Part shown: positions 23,501 through 33,411 of the stretch, piece after piece
How the letters are laid out: each line of letters starts with the position of its first letter
How positions within the stretch are numbered: the stretch's first letter is position 1
Program-made: the position numbers and the translations under genes
DNA from: Avena insularis
Lineage: Eukaryota; Streptophyta; Magnoliopsida; Poales; Poaceae
Assembly: GCA_023614405.1 (NCBI GenBank)
Contig: CM042694.1
Span: forward strand, 358,498,975-358,562,974
Length of the DNA: 64,000 nt
Direction of reading: 5' to 3'
The notes under the pieces: generated by a model
Database searches by the model: none
The model's input: only the letters and a program-made list of their open reading frames with translations
What the model was told of the DNA's origin: nothing

Positions 23501-23989
23501 ATGAACAATATTTTCAGATACAAGCTTCCGGTTGGTACCGATTCGCCAAGGTAGCTCGCTAGTGTTGAAAGAGTATTCTCCTCAATGAACTATGTGAAGA
23601 ATAAGCTAAGGAACAAAATAGGCGATGAATACTTGAACAATTGTATGGTTACATTTATTGAGAGAGAATTCTTCAATCAAGTGAAGGATGAGGATGTCAT
23701 CAATCTCTTCCAACAAGATGATCGCAAAGTTATATTGTAATTTGTAAGAAGATGATATGATAGATTCTTCAATCAAGAGGTAATGCCTCAATGCTGAATT
23801 ATTATTATATATTGTAGTATTGGTAGTTATTGTGAAATTATAATCTTAGCTCTTATGGATTGGTACTTTATTAAAAATTTGTTATTGTTGTACCATTTTG
23901 TGTATTTCCTATCATTCTTTTAGTTTTATATATTGCATTGATTTTTTTTACAATAAATACCTATCACCCGAAACCTGGAGCCGCCACTG
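20542..23989 (+). mobile_element. hAT-superfamily DNA transposon with broken transposase
   Basis: The right end reads CCTGGAGCCGCCACTG; its complement CAGTGGCGGCTCCAGG is a typical grass hAT terminus. The left end (about 20542, GATTGGCGGCCAGG) is a diverged partner. The 8-bp flanks match only weakly, so the borders are provisional. Inside lies a plus-strand transposase relic (21283-23740). About 740 bp before it is non-coding and contains an inverted repeat with TTTTGTCTAGAT and ATCTAGACAAAA around 21110-21155. Confidence 0.6.
21283..23740 (+). pseudogene. hAT transposase relic, TTF-type zinc finger / DUF4371 / hAT dimerisation
   Basis: Domains appear in the order of the plant TTF-type (ZMYM1-like) hAT proteins. 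A basic N terminus starts at 21283 (MKKSLARENL). The TTF zinc-finger region is around 21590-21870 (HKFEFTNKSGIDRRFGAWF, then GGDSFVKNGFRNRNLK in another frame). DUF4371 follows at about 21990-22330 (LNWLAGNFEDVDVVVL, ILADESSDVY, the first acidic motif). Further pieces include KGNANGLKKLIMDESPS (about 22480), VTRWGSHLNVS (about 22765) and DIVHAIELVDLTKY (about 22985). The C-terminal dimerisation segment is clean from 23561 to the stop at 23738-23740 (SVERVFSSMNYVKNKLRNK). At least five frameshifts separate these blocks. Some members of this family are domesticated, but the disruptions here argue for a dead transposase. Confidence 0.8.
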
Positions 23990-24542
23990 GCTGCCAGAGA
24001 GAGTGGGGGTGGCGACCAGCAAAGATGGGACATCGAAGCGAGAGGTTGGAAAAGAAGACCGTAAAATGAGGGTCTAAAAACTCTTAGGACACGTATAGTG
24101 CAAAGTCGCTAGCCCAGACTAAAAAAAATAAGATCCCGAGTATGCACAAGCGTCAGCGCTAGGGGCTGTTACTTTGTACTGGTTTTACAAGTGTCCAGCG
24201 CCTATCCATGCGTCGACGCCAAAAAGAAAAATAGTCGGATTCAGATGTAAACTGCCGAAACGGGAATTTATCCCTGGCGCCCCTGCGTTAGCGTCCGCGG
24301 TGTACGTGCCCGACGTAGGTCTAAAATCCGTTCTTGTGAGTTGGCTTTGGGCCTGCACCGAACATGGATGGTCCGTCGGGGCTCGCGTAGGTGTCGGTAT
24401 CCGGCGCTCCTTCGATCCGGCTGCTGATCCCCCGGATGAATCCTATCATTTCCCCAAAATAACTGGCCCTCACACAGCGACGGAACATTAGACCATCCGC
24501 CTGCTCGCCCATCCACAGACCTCCCGAACCACCAGCGCCACC
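23990..24542. other. Upstream region of the gamma-CAL gene
   Basis: Only about 550 bp separate the hAT end from the start codon. There is no obvious TATA box near the expected start site. G+C content rises toward the gene. A TGGGCC element lies at 24348. A minus-strand frame of 223 codons across 24268-24939 is a shadow of the G+C-rich first exon. Confidence 0.5.
24348..24353 (+). promoter_or_regulatory. Site II-type element (TGGGCC)
   Basis: TGGGCC lies 190 bp upstream of the start codon. TGGGCY elements are known to be enriched in promoters of plant nuclear genes for mitochondrial respiratory-chain proteins, bound by TCP factors. A single hexamer can occur by chance; the position and gene class make it plausible. 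Confidence 0.35.
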
Positions 24543-27500
24543 ATGGCCGCCGCCTCCCTGTCTCGCTTTTCTCGCCGCGCTTCCGCCTCCGCTGGGCCTT
24601 CTCTCCGTCAGATTCTTTACTCCACCGCCACTGCGTTCCCGTCCCCCGCCGCGCCTTCGCCCCTACTGCCCCCCGCCGCAGCCGTGGCAGCAGGTGCGGA
24701 TCGGGTGCGGTGGGACTACCGCGGGCAGCGACAGCTAGTACCGCTCGGTCAGTGGCTGCCCAAGGTGGCCGTCGACGCGTACGTGGCTCCCGAAGCCGTA
24801 CTCGCCGGGCAGGTAACCGTCCACGATGGCGCATCCGTTTGGAGCGGCTCCGTGCTGCGGGGAGACCTGAACAAGATAACTCTCGGATTCTGCGCCAACG
24901 TCCAGGAGCGGTGCGTACTCCACGCCGCCTGGTCGGCACCTACAGGTCACCCCCACCCTCCTTGCGATCCGTTCCTTCTACCTTGTCTAGTACCCAGATC
25001 TGACAAACTGTGACTGCTTCTGGAATGTTCTCGGATGATTTATTGGGTAATTTGACGGTGGCTTAGCTCTTACTGTGCCATTCTTCTTTCCTAGATGTTT
25101 TTTTTTGAGAGATTCTTTCCTAGATGTTAGGAATGATGATTGGGGGAAATTTTGCTTTTGGGGGAAAAGCAGGTAATAAGCATAAGATCGCACCTAGCTG
25201 GCATATTTTGGTTTCTGGGAGAGATATTTGCTAAATAATCACGGTTCTTTGTACTCCCTCCGTCCCAAAATAAGTGACTTGGGTTTGTCTAGATTTGCAT
25301 GTATCTCGACACATTTTAAGACGGAGAGAGTAGTTTATTTTTCGAACTTTGTATATTCAAATCCTGAATAATTAATAACTTTGGGTTGAGGTTGCAGTTA
25401 TGCTCAATCAATATTCTCTGACATGCCAGACCTATTGAGAGACGTATAGCCATGTAATTTGAAGGGAGAAGTCCAAAACAAACCTTTAACTTGAAAGCTA
25501 AATCGAACCCCAAAGTTATAATCCCCGAATTTGGCACTCTGAACTTTTGAATCCTGGTCTATTTCCAACCTTGGAGCCATTTGAGCCGGGATGTTGCTGG
25601 CGTGGCCGGTCAAATCTAAAAATGTTGACTTGGTCCGTGAAGTTAAGTTCATGCCCCTGTGCATCCTGTCGTGCACCTTCATGCCGCTGAAACCGGCCCG
25701 GCGCGTGCGCTAGGCCTTTGTCTACCACCTCCGCCTGGAGTGTGGCCACCGCGTCCCAGTTCTTGTCTCTGCCGTGCATGTCCGCAAGAATTATGTTGTC
25801 CGCTGAGGCGCGTGTTCGGCGAGCTCGAAGCACTGTAGCCCTTCCTCCAGCAGCAAAGAGCGGCTGCACGCGTCCAGCACGCTGACGTACACAGCCTCGT
25901 CAGGCCTCATGTTTACCGCGAGCAGCGCGCTCCAGGACGCCGTCGTCCTCTCCCTAGCCTCCATCTGCTTGAACATTCCCTTCCCCATCTGTGAGCTCCC
26001 CACCTCCCAGCCCTAGGCCATGCGCGACCTAGAACTAGTGTCGGCGACTATAGTTGCTTGGCCAGATCGCAGCAGAAGATGCAGCTCGCCACCGCCTCCG
26101 CTCGGACCCTCGCACGCACGCACGCCAGCTTGCCCGTGCTTGGGCCACCCAGAACAGCAGAAGCTCGTCGCTCGCCGCGCTCTGGCCGCCTCTGCTTGGA
26201 CCCTCGCTCGCATGGACGCTAATATGCCCATGCGTGGGCACCCAGAACTGCACGCACGTCTCGCCGGCCACCTCCGCTCGCTCGCTGCACGCATGCCACC
26301 AAGCCGCGCATGGGCTACGTAGAACCGCAGAAGCTCGCCCGTCATTCCGCTCGCTGCACGCGTGCCAGCTTGCCGCGCATGGGCCACCTAGAACCGCAGA
26401 AGCTCGCGGCGCTCGCCGGCTGCTCCATACAACAATTGGTTCTAGTGGGGAAGCAGAAGCACTAGAACTGCGAGTGGATGGGTGTGCCGCTGCGACGACG
26501 TCCACGCCCCGGTGCGCCCTACCGACAGTGCATGGGTCACCGGTCACAGCGTGTGCCTACCAGAGACAAGGAGGTCGCACCCATCGGGATGTTGCACGCG
26601 AGCCTGGATGGTGCGCTTCTCGTCAGGTTCAGCAGGTTTGTGAGATTGGTGATTTTAGAGAGACCACAGAGCAGAAAGGATATGGTAGTAGGTAGGCAAG
26701 TGAGACTAGAGAGTTCCTTATCACGGTTGGGATTTTTCTTTCCTGGTGCCCCAAACAGATATAGGGTTAAAAATAGACCGGGATTCAGAAGTTTGGAGTG
26801 TCAATTTCCGGGATTGTGAGTTCGGGGTTTGATTTAGCTTTCATCTACAAGTTTAAGGTTTGTTTTGAACTTTTTCCTAATTTGAACGTAGTTCCGTGCT
26901 TTGGTTTTGTTCCCACAATTGTGGAGTACAAATTAGATCCATCCAGTTCTGTTAGTTAGCTCCCAAATCATCAATCATACCCAATCTTGTTTGAAAGGTT
27001 GTGCTACTGGACTGTTTTTTTTTTTTTGACCTTTGTGCTACCGGACTGTTGAGTTTATGCTGATTCTGTGCTTGGTCACACTCAGTCTGATTATCCTCTC
27101 TTACTATCGTGATGGTTCTTGAAGCCAATTTAACTTCTGGGTTAATCCATGTGCTTATTTAGTATTTTTAGCCAACACTTCTCACAACTATGAAATAATT
27201 TTTTAGATGACTCCAGATGTACTACACCCTCCGATCCATAATAAGTATCGCTGATTTAGTACAACATGATTTACATCTTCTCAAGCATAGATTCAGAGCA
27301 AAGCATTTGGATAGTTTCAAAGTTTGGCTAGATTCTTTACCCTGAATTGGTTTGTATTATAGGTAGTCTTTTCCTTTTTTTATTTCTTAGTCTCTAGTAC
27401 CTTTGTACAGTTTTGTGTTTGGTTTCTTTTTTAATAATGTTATGCTCTGGGGCTGTTGCCTCATAGTTCAAGGACCAAAAAAAAAAGTTGTACTATATCA

Positions 27501-29407
27501 GTGACACTTATTATCGATCGGAGGAGTACTACTTAACAATGTAATCGGCTGACCAGTGAATTTTGTGTTATCTTTGATGATATCTTTGTTTCTTGCATCC
27601 TGCATCCCTGCTTATTACCAATAAGTATTATCCTGGTGGTCAGCAATGGATTATCAATCTATTCCTAATAGCTATAGATTCTTTGTCTGGACTCCTTTTA
27701 TGAAAATTTGAGCAATTTACAGTACGAGTTAGGCCTACTGACACTAAACTAGGATGAGCTATGATAATCCTTTTCTGACTTATACTACCGTTCTGTGTCC
27801 TTCCTGTGTATCTGGAAAAAAACTGAACAATGCATAGGAACCTCCAAAGCAAGTAGATGCCAACAGTATTAGAGAAGTTTCTTGGTGGTCTGTGACTAGT
27901 TACTTAGTTTTGTCCCGTTGGTTGCACACTTAAATTTTAGACATATGTGTACTGTTAGATGCTAAGTCATGTGCCTCCATAAGCAAATTCAATGTGCCAT
28001 ATCAAACTGAGGATTTATTACTTCACTTATATAAATAATGATAAATATTACTCCTTCCATTTCTTGATATAAGGTGTATAGTTTTTTGAGAAAAAACCCA
28101 AAATATAAGGTATATTGCTGCACCACTCGTTTTGACAATTCTTTTAGGGATTTGATTACATTTCCTTATCTTATGCAAGCTCCTCTATTTTCTCATCTCA
28201 ATTAGTCAGGTGTAATCTCGCCCAAAACTTGTGTAATTTTCCCTCACGCATTCTTTAATTTCCGTATAAAAAACTTTACACCCTACATATAGGAACAAAT
28301 GGAGTATTACTACTTCTCTGATTGTAGGCATGTTGACCCAAGTTGCATCCAGGTGTTACATTGGCATGGACATGCCCTTTGCCAGATATAATATTTATAT
28401 GCACCAGAATGTGCTATTAGATATCTCTTTGGTACTTTGATAGCTGATCATTTTTCATAAATTTTCATGAAAATATGCTGGACTTTTGTTATAGGTTGGT
28501 TAATAATGTTGACTAGATCATGTACACTTTATTCTGATGACAAGGTTCTAGGATTCTGATAAACCTTCATGTTCCAGATTTACCGACAGTACCATGAGTA
28601 TGGCTAATGCATCTGGATACGTTTATCAGTACCATGAGTATGGCTAATGCATCTGGATACGTTTATCAGAAAGTGTTTCCGTACCGCCGGTCATTTATAA
28701 AGTCATTCATTGGTTGCACATTTTTTGCCTTGTTTAATCAAACTGCTGCTTGATTGTGTGGTGAGATGTTCACATTTCTTGTTGAAATCTTGGCGTGCGG
28801 GGTAGCATTTTGCCCCATTTCCGCACAGAATGTTTTTGACAAATATGTGCGTGGCATGACTTACGTCTTGGCAACAAATTTTCTGTAAGTATTTAATAAT
28901 GAAGTAATATGAGGGTTTTTTGCTTAATGCACGTGCCCTTTTTATGTAACCTGAAACTTTTGGTGGCAGATAGATACGGTGTGTTAGTTGTGATTGGGTT
29001 CATCTCATATCTAGTACTTATTGTTCACAGGACTTCCAGCTGAGACCCTTGTTGATCGGTATGTGACAGTGGGTGCATACTGTCTGCTGCGCTCATGCAC
29101 TATTGAACCCGAGTGCATCATCGGTCAGCATTCCATCCTAATGGAAGGTTCATTGGTTGAGACTAACTCAATCCTTGAAGCTGGTTCTGTCCTAGCACCA
29201 GGAAGAAGGATTCCTACTGGTGAACTCTGGGCTGGCAATCCTGCTAGGTTTGTTCGGAAGCTGACTAATGAAGAGATCATGGAGATTCCAAAGCTTGCTG
29301 TGGCGATCAATGATCTGATGCAGAGCCATTTCGCAGAGTTCCTCCCGTACTCTAATGCTTATTTGGAGGTAGAGGAGCTGAAGAAATGGTACTCATTTCC
29401 TTTGTAA
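24543..29407 (+). CDS. GAMMACAL: Gamma-carbonic-anhydrase-like protein (complex I subunit), mitochondrial; exons 24543-24945 and 29031-29407
   Basis: The two exons join in phase (ACA G / GA CTT) to give 259 residues, the usual length for plant gamma-CAL. The start is the ATG at 24543 in a CCACCATGG context. Residues 1-50 are Arg/Ser/Ala-rich without acidic residues, a mitochondrial presequence. The family block starts at about 54 (RVRWDYRGQRQLVPLGQWLP) and the left-handed beta-helix hexapeptide region covers about 75-205 (LRGDLNKIT, IIGQHSILMEGSLVE, GELWAGNPARF). A C-terminal helix follows. Of the three His that bind metal in true gamma-CAs, only His127 is kept. The VTVGHSAVIHG-type segment reads VTVGAYCLLRS, giving Ala150 and Arg155, which marks it as CAL rather than CA. 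In plants these proteins form the spherical matrix-side domain of complex I with gamma-CA1/2 and are needed for its assembly. I see no stop, frameshift or splice defect. Confidence 0.95.
25254..25330. mobile_element. Stowaway-type MITE, 77 bp
   Basis: Begins CTCCCTCCGTCCCAAAATAA and ends in a decayed inverted copy (ACGGAGAGAG), with TA on both sides (25252-25253 and 25331-25332). Short for the superfamily, possibly internally deleted. Confidence 0.75.
25464..26877. mobile_element. Pack-MULE (Mutator-like, non-autonomous) with captured PPR gene fragment
   Basis: The left end (GGGAGAAGTCCAAAAC, 25464) and the complement of the right end (GGAAAAAGTTCAAAAC, 26877) begin inverted arms of about 115 bp that align along their length. 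Both sides carry the identical 9-mer TAATTTGAA (25455-25463 and 26878-26886), the target-duplication size of Mutator-like elements. The interior is strikingly G+C-rich and contains PPR-gene sequence on the minus strand (25640-26003) but no transposase. Further in, around 26090-26420, a degenerate repeat of about 72 bp (phrase AGAACCGCAGAAGCTCGC) is seen. The element is in an intron, so it need not harm the gene. Confidence 0.9.
25640..26003 (-). pseudogene. Captured pentatricopeptide-repeat (PPR, E-type) gene fragment
   Basis: Read on the minus strand, 26003-25814 encodes GKGMFKQMEARERTTASWSA followed by RPDEAVYVSVLDACSRS and LEEGLQCFELAE, the spacing of PLS-class PPR motifs. In another frame 25797-25642 encodes NIILADMHGRDKNWDAVATL and VVDKGLAHAPG, the pattern of the PPR E domain (LAxMY...W..V..L...M...G..K.PG). 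The part between is deleted and the frame changes, so the fragment cannot make a working RNA-editing or organellar RNA-binding protein. The donor gene is not in the window. It lies entirely inside the Pack-MULE. Confidence 0.75.
27225..27526. mobile_element. Stowaway-type MITE, about 300 bp
   Basis: Inverted ends: CTCCGATCCATAATAAGTAT at the left and its near-complement at the right (TTATCGATCGGAGGAG), flanked by TA (27223-27224 and 27527-27528). The middle is A+T-rich with a poly(A)/poly(T) character and no coding signal. Confidence 0.7.
28051..28304. mobile_element. Stowaway-type MITE, 254 bp
   Basis: Left end CTCCTTCCATTTCTTGATAT and an inverted right end finishing GAACAAATGGAG, flanked by TA (28049-28050 and 28305-28306). 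The motif ATATAAGGTGTATAG is partly repeated inside (around 28100). Confidence 0.7.
28587..28669. repeat. 40-bp tandem duplication in the intron
   Basis: Two identical 40-bp units (28587-28626 and 28627-28666), each beginning CAGTACCATGAGTATGG, plus the first three bases of a third. Perfect identity suggests a recent event or an assembly duplication. Confidence 0.9.
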
Positions 29408-29712
29408 GATCATGTTTTCCCCTCCCTTGGCGAATGAATGAGGAAATAAAGCAGCCCAAATACTAAATGCTCGGTACTGAATCTAATTTGTAGTCTGGGT
29501 TGATCTGTTAAAGTTGTGAAATTTTTGTTACTGAATCTAATTTGTAGTCTGGGTCGATCTGTTACGTTGTGAAATTTTTTTCATGGTTGTGAACTGGTGA
29601 GACGCCTGCAGAAATTGTGTTCCTTTGTATGGTTGTACCTTGTTCCCTGATGCGTACGAATAGTGCTCAACATCCTACTTTTGCTGGTGTCTATTCACGT
29701 TATCTATCTATA
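29408..29712 (+). other. 3' untranslated and downstream region of the gamma-CAL gene
   Basis: Contains an AATAAA at 29445-29450, about 40 bases after the stop, a plausible near-upstream polyadenylation element. A 54-bp near-perfect tandem duplication lies at 29475-29580 (unit starting TACTGAATCTAATTTGTAG, second copy with small changes). The Helitron begins at 29713, so the 3' region is short. Confidence 0.6.
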
Positions 29713-30494
29713 CTAGTTGAATGCCTGTGTGATGCTACGGCAACTTAAAAGTCATACACATGTCACACGTGGTAAGCATAAATGCACAAATATATTCGAC
29801 CGAGTTCCTGATGAAACGCGTTGCACACAGTTTAACCTACGGTTCATGCTGATATTTAGTTTAGTCCTGTTTACTCTGTCCCCTCCTCTTCTACTGCATC
29901 AGCTGACGCACATCAATCTTTGCCTCCCTCACCGATAGTCCAAATTTTTTATATAGACCCACTATATATATTTACTGGAATAAAAAAAGTAGTAGCTAGA
30001 ATCAGTATGCCTTAGTTGGGCCGCGTAAACTACTTGTGTCCGTGTGGTGGAACAAGCGATCCGATCGTGGCACCTAATGTAACCTGGTTTTTACCCAAAA
30101 AAAAAAACATAACGTTTCTCTCGAATTTCTCTCGAAAAACAGAGGCTAACGTAACCTAGTCCTCCCTAAAGTAACCTGGTGGATCGATCTGATCGATCGT
30201 GCCTAGTTGCAATTGAAAACAGCCAAAAAAAACTACAGGGGAACTCCCCCTCCATGCAACTACATGAGAACTCTCCCTCCATACGACCACGCAAGTCGTG
30301 AGATATATGCACGCGGATATGCTGATGCGGGTCTCGAGCCCAACGCAGATCCGCAGGTCGCCAGGTGAGCTTCAATTTTGTATTCTGTTTCTCGTTGATC
30401 TGATCGCTGATTATACCCTAGTTGTGACTGGCACCGGTACAGGCTACAGCTGGGCTGATTTTTATTTTTTCAAATCTTTTATATGTATTTTCAC

Positions 30495-31140
30495 CGGTGT
30501 TTTTAGAATCATGGAGACATGTATCTGATTCCAAAAAGCGCAAGAGAAAAGAGAAGGAACGGAATCTAATTGGGTCTAAAAAGGGACTATGGACAGATTT
30601 ATTATATAAGAAACACAACTGTCTCCGGACAATTAGTCAGTTGATCCTTCTAATTTTGCACTTATATTGTTCCTTACAATGATCCAGCAGATGATGGTCA
30701 GATAGAGACATAAAATAAAGTTGAGGTAGAGGAAGATCATATTGATGATTTTTTACAGCCTGGTATATTTGATCCAAGTTCTATTGACCATTCCTATCAC
30801 GGTTGCATCAGCAGAACAAATCTTTTCTAAATTGAAGCTTTTGACGTCATATATACATACTACAATGACACAACAGAGACTCAATGATTTGGCCACAATA
30901 TCACTTGAGAGTGAAGTGTTGGAGAAGATTGGAGAATATGATTGAAGATTTCATTCTGAAGAACCCTAAAAGAGTGATGTTGATCAAATAAACATTATGC
31001 ATCCAAAAGTTGACTAGGTATGATACTTAATATATTCAACTACAATAAGACAATTGGATAGTTCAAAATTTATATTTAGATAGACCCCATTTTAGAGTTT
31101 CGCACAGGGCTCCGGATTTTGTCGGCTCAGCCCCGTGTGA
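30495..31140 (+). pseudogene. Deletion derivative of a hAT (TTF/DUF4371-type) transposase gene
   Basis: The N-terminal part (about 30525-30615) reads SKKRKRKEKERNLIGSKKG, the basic leader of this family. Acidic text follows (EVEEDHIDDFLQPGIFDPSS, about 30720-30785). It then jumps directly to the C-terminal dimerisation motif (TIPITVASAEQIFSKLKLLT, 30787-30846) and a tail ending near 30980. The zinc finger, DUF4371 and most of the catalytic region are missing, so this is an internal deletion. The end of the relic around 31100-31140 (CGCACAGGG...GGCTCAGCCCC) resembles sequence after such genes. It is a different copy from the relic at 21283-23740, being only distantly similar in the dimerisation segment. 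Confidence 0.7.
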
Positions 31141-33158
31141 ATGGTCGGGGCCAGAGGTGTAGTCAGGAGCATGCATCCGCCGCCGGGGCTGGTGTACTCC
31201 GGTCAGCCACATGAGTGCGGTGGTGGAGCACTGGTGCATGGCCTCATGGTACTAAGACGCAGTTGTACCTCTTGTATGATAAAAAAAAAGTTGTACCACT
31301 TGTAGTCGCAGGGCGGCTTGACAGTGGCTAGCGATGTAGGCGGACAGTTAAACGGACGATACGGACAGTCCGTCTACATCCCGATTCGTACGCATCTGAA
31401 GAAAAAGTTGTACGTGTAGTATAGCCGGTGCAATATACAGACTGTCCGTCTGGTCTGTATCCCTGTCCATCTGCATCCATGACGGTGGCGTCGGCTAAGT
31501 GTCCGACATTGCGGCCGCCTCCCAGTGGATGCACGGCAGGATAAGCACAACAGGTCGAAAATTGCGCTGATTCATGCCATGGAGAATTGAGAAGCAAATC
31601 GAAAATTGCAAATAGGATTAATGTTTCTTCTAATTGGTTTTGAATCTGGACTAATTGGTTTTGAACGGGAGCACCTCTACAACGGCCGGCTAGGCCTTTC
31701 AACTGTATGCTTGTGGTGCCTCGTGTGACGGTGTTCTTGGTCTTCGTTAATTGGGACACTTTAGCTAGGTCAGGATTTCACATGAGTCAGATTTCTGAGA
31801 ACTACATGACGCTCTTGGTGGCAGCCTTCCTATCTCCAGATGGCCTGCTTGTAGGCTGCACAACATGCACATCATCTTCCTACCAGGATGTTGGGCTCGA
31901 ACGGCATGTCCTCCATCAAACATTCAGACTTAGCGTGTCATTGAACCTGTCCTCCATCAAAAGGCATCATGAGAAAATGAGTAAAAGATTAGGATGCCTT
32001 TGTGTCATTGCCTGCGTCTAGAGACACATGGCATGATGCAGCCAGATATTCAGTAGGTCATCGGCTGATACATAGTCATCGCTGTTTACCTCATAGCGAG
32101 CGAGCGCGAGAGAAGAGAGATGAGCGATGAGCCAGAGTTATCCCTGGGCTTTTCTCTACAGGCGGCGGCGCCCAAATCCGAAGCTTACCCTCCTCTCCAT
32201 GGTGCCGCGGAAATCGATTCGCCCGTCTTGCTGGCCATGGCAGGCCACCGGTGTGGCTTGGCTTGGCTTCCTCAAGCACCCCAACACCGCCGTCGTCGTG
32301 TAGCTCCGATCCATCCTCGTCCCCAATCCTTATTATCAATCTCTGTCCAGGAGACCAATGAATTCTCGACGGAGGACTGGAAAGCAGGGACGCCTATGAG
32401 CTAGACCGACATGGCATGCAGCATGCAAACCAGAAGAGCAGTTCGAGCACGGTGGCACTTGCGCATGAGCTTAGCACGGCCGTGACGACGAACTCCCAGG
32501 TCAGAGCCTTGGACGAGGAGCTCTTGCGCGCAGGCGCTAGAGCAGCATCTCGGTGGTGTGCTACAGCTTCGCTGCCTCCATGCCCTCACGACTAAATGCA
32601 ATTTTGTCTATGCTAGCACCTACAGTCTTTGCTCCTGCTCGCAGCCACCGTCTATGCGCTCCTCGAGATCTTTCTCCTACTATCCTATCCCTATCGACCG
32701 CCGGGATCACGGGTCATAGGGAAACCTTCGGACAAATCTTACTACGTAACCGAAAGCCCTAGAGAAAGAGCCATCAGCTTAACCAGGCCTGGCGATATGC
32801 AACAAGTGCGTTTGGTTGCTCCGGAGTCCGGAGGAAGCCGACGCGCAGCACCGTGGCCAACGTGTTCTATCTGTTAGGTGCACTTTGGCCTCCGCATGCA
32901 GGCCATGTCCAACCTCTGCTGCCTACTTACCCTTCTGCGATAGCAGTCGTCGACTCCTTAGGCTGCCGTCCCGACCAAGCTAGCCCGGAGTTGGGGGAAG
33001 ACATGGGTGAGGTGCTAGCCATGGTGAGACCAGGCGGCTGTGGAGGTGTAGTAGAAGTCGTGGAGAGCAAGACCAGGTCAGTGGTGGAGACGACGGAACC
33101 GTAGAAACCGTACATAGCCGGTCGCATCTCGCACCCCTCACCCGACGAGGAGGAGGGA
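31141..33158. other. Helitron cargo, unidentified, partly G+C-rich
   Basis: From 31320 to 31470 there are palindromic phrases on CAGTCCGT/ACGGACAG. From 32100 to 33130 base composition and frames of 80-95 codons on both strands (for example 32120-32404 plus) look gene-like, but no domain is recognised. The most likely reading is captured exon fragments. Confidence 0.35.
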
Positions 33159-33174
33159 GGGGGGGGGGGGGGGG
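33159..33174 (+). repeat. Poly(G) tract, 16 bases
   Basis: An uninterrupted run of 16 G follows a GGA-rich lead. Length in homopolymers like this is often uncertain in assemblies. Confidence 0.9.
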
Positions 33175-33411
33175 TTACGTACAGTAGATTGTCGGTCCGC
33201 TTTTTATTCGTACACGGACACGAGGAGTGTATGAGTTGGGATTCTTTTCTGATCTTTTCCTTTCTCTTATCCGGTTTTCTGGTTGTTTCTGTTTCTGTTT
33301 AGGTTTCCTGCTGGATTAATGGATTATCGTGTGGAAGCTGGATAATGTACGAATGAAAATACGACGGACGAAAAACACGGATGACAAAAATGACTTTTTA
33401 TATAGTAGAGA

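Larger units (their letters stand above)
24946..29030 (+). other. Intron of the gamma-CAL gene (4085 bp)
   Basis: Donor CAG|GTCACC at 24946 and acceptor TTGTTCACAG|GA ending at 29030 give a GT-AG, phase-1 intron. About half its length is mobile DNA: a Pack-MULE (1414 bp) and three Stowaway elements. The rest (26890-27220, 27530-28045, 28310-29030 and flanks) is A+T-rich intron sequence without coding signal. A T-tract (27016-27028) and a 40-bp tandem duplication (28587-28669) are the only other structures. Confidence 0.9.
29713..33411 (-). mobile_element. Helitron, non-autonomous, 3.7 kb
   Basis: On the minus strand the element begins TCTCTACTATATAAAAAG (33411) and ends GGCATTCAACTAG (29713), the TC...CTAG termini of grass Helitrons. 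It is inserted between A (33412 complement) and T (29712 complement) with no target duplication, as expected for rolling-circle transposition. The subterminal 3' hairpin is recognisable but decayed (GCC...GGC arms around 29723-29741). No Rep/helicase sequence is present. The cargo includes a hAT gene remnant (30495-31140) and G+C-rich, gene-like sequence (32100-33130) that I cannot identify. Confidence 0.72.

Noticed and set aside
20542..23989. A domesticated hAT gene
   Set aside because: At least five frameshifts break the coding blocks; only the C-terminal dimerisation segment is clean.
24268..24939. 223-codon frame on the minus strand over gamma-CAL exon 1
   Set aside because: Arg/Pro-rich shadow of a G+C-rich exon; no domain, and the plus-strand frame encodes a recognised protein.
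26035..26695. Long overlapping frames of 170-213 codons on both strands in the Pack-MULE
   Set aside because: They follow from high G+C content and a degenerate repeat; composition is Ala/Arg/Ser-rich with no domain.
32120..32404. 94-codon frame starting MSDEPELSLGF as a host gene
   Set aside because: Inside the Helitron, no homologous domain recognised and no supporting splice or promoter signal; kept only as possible cargo.
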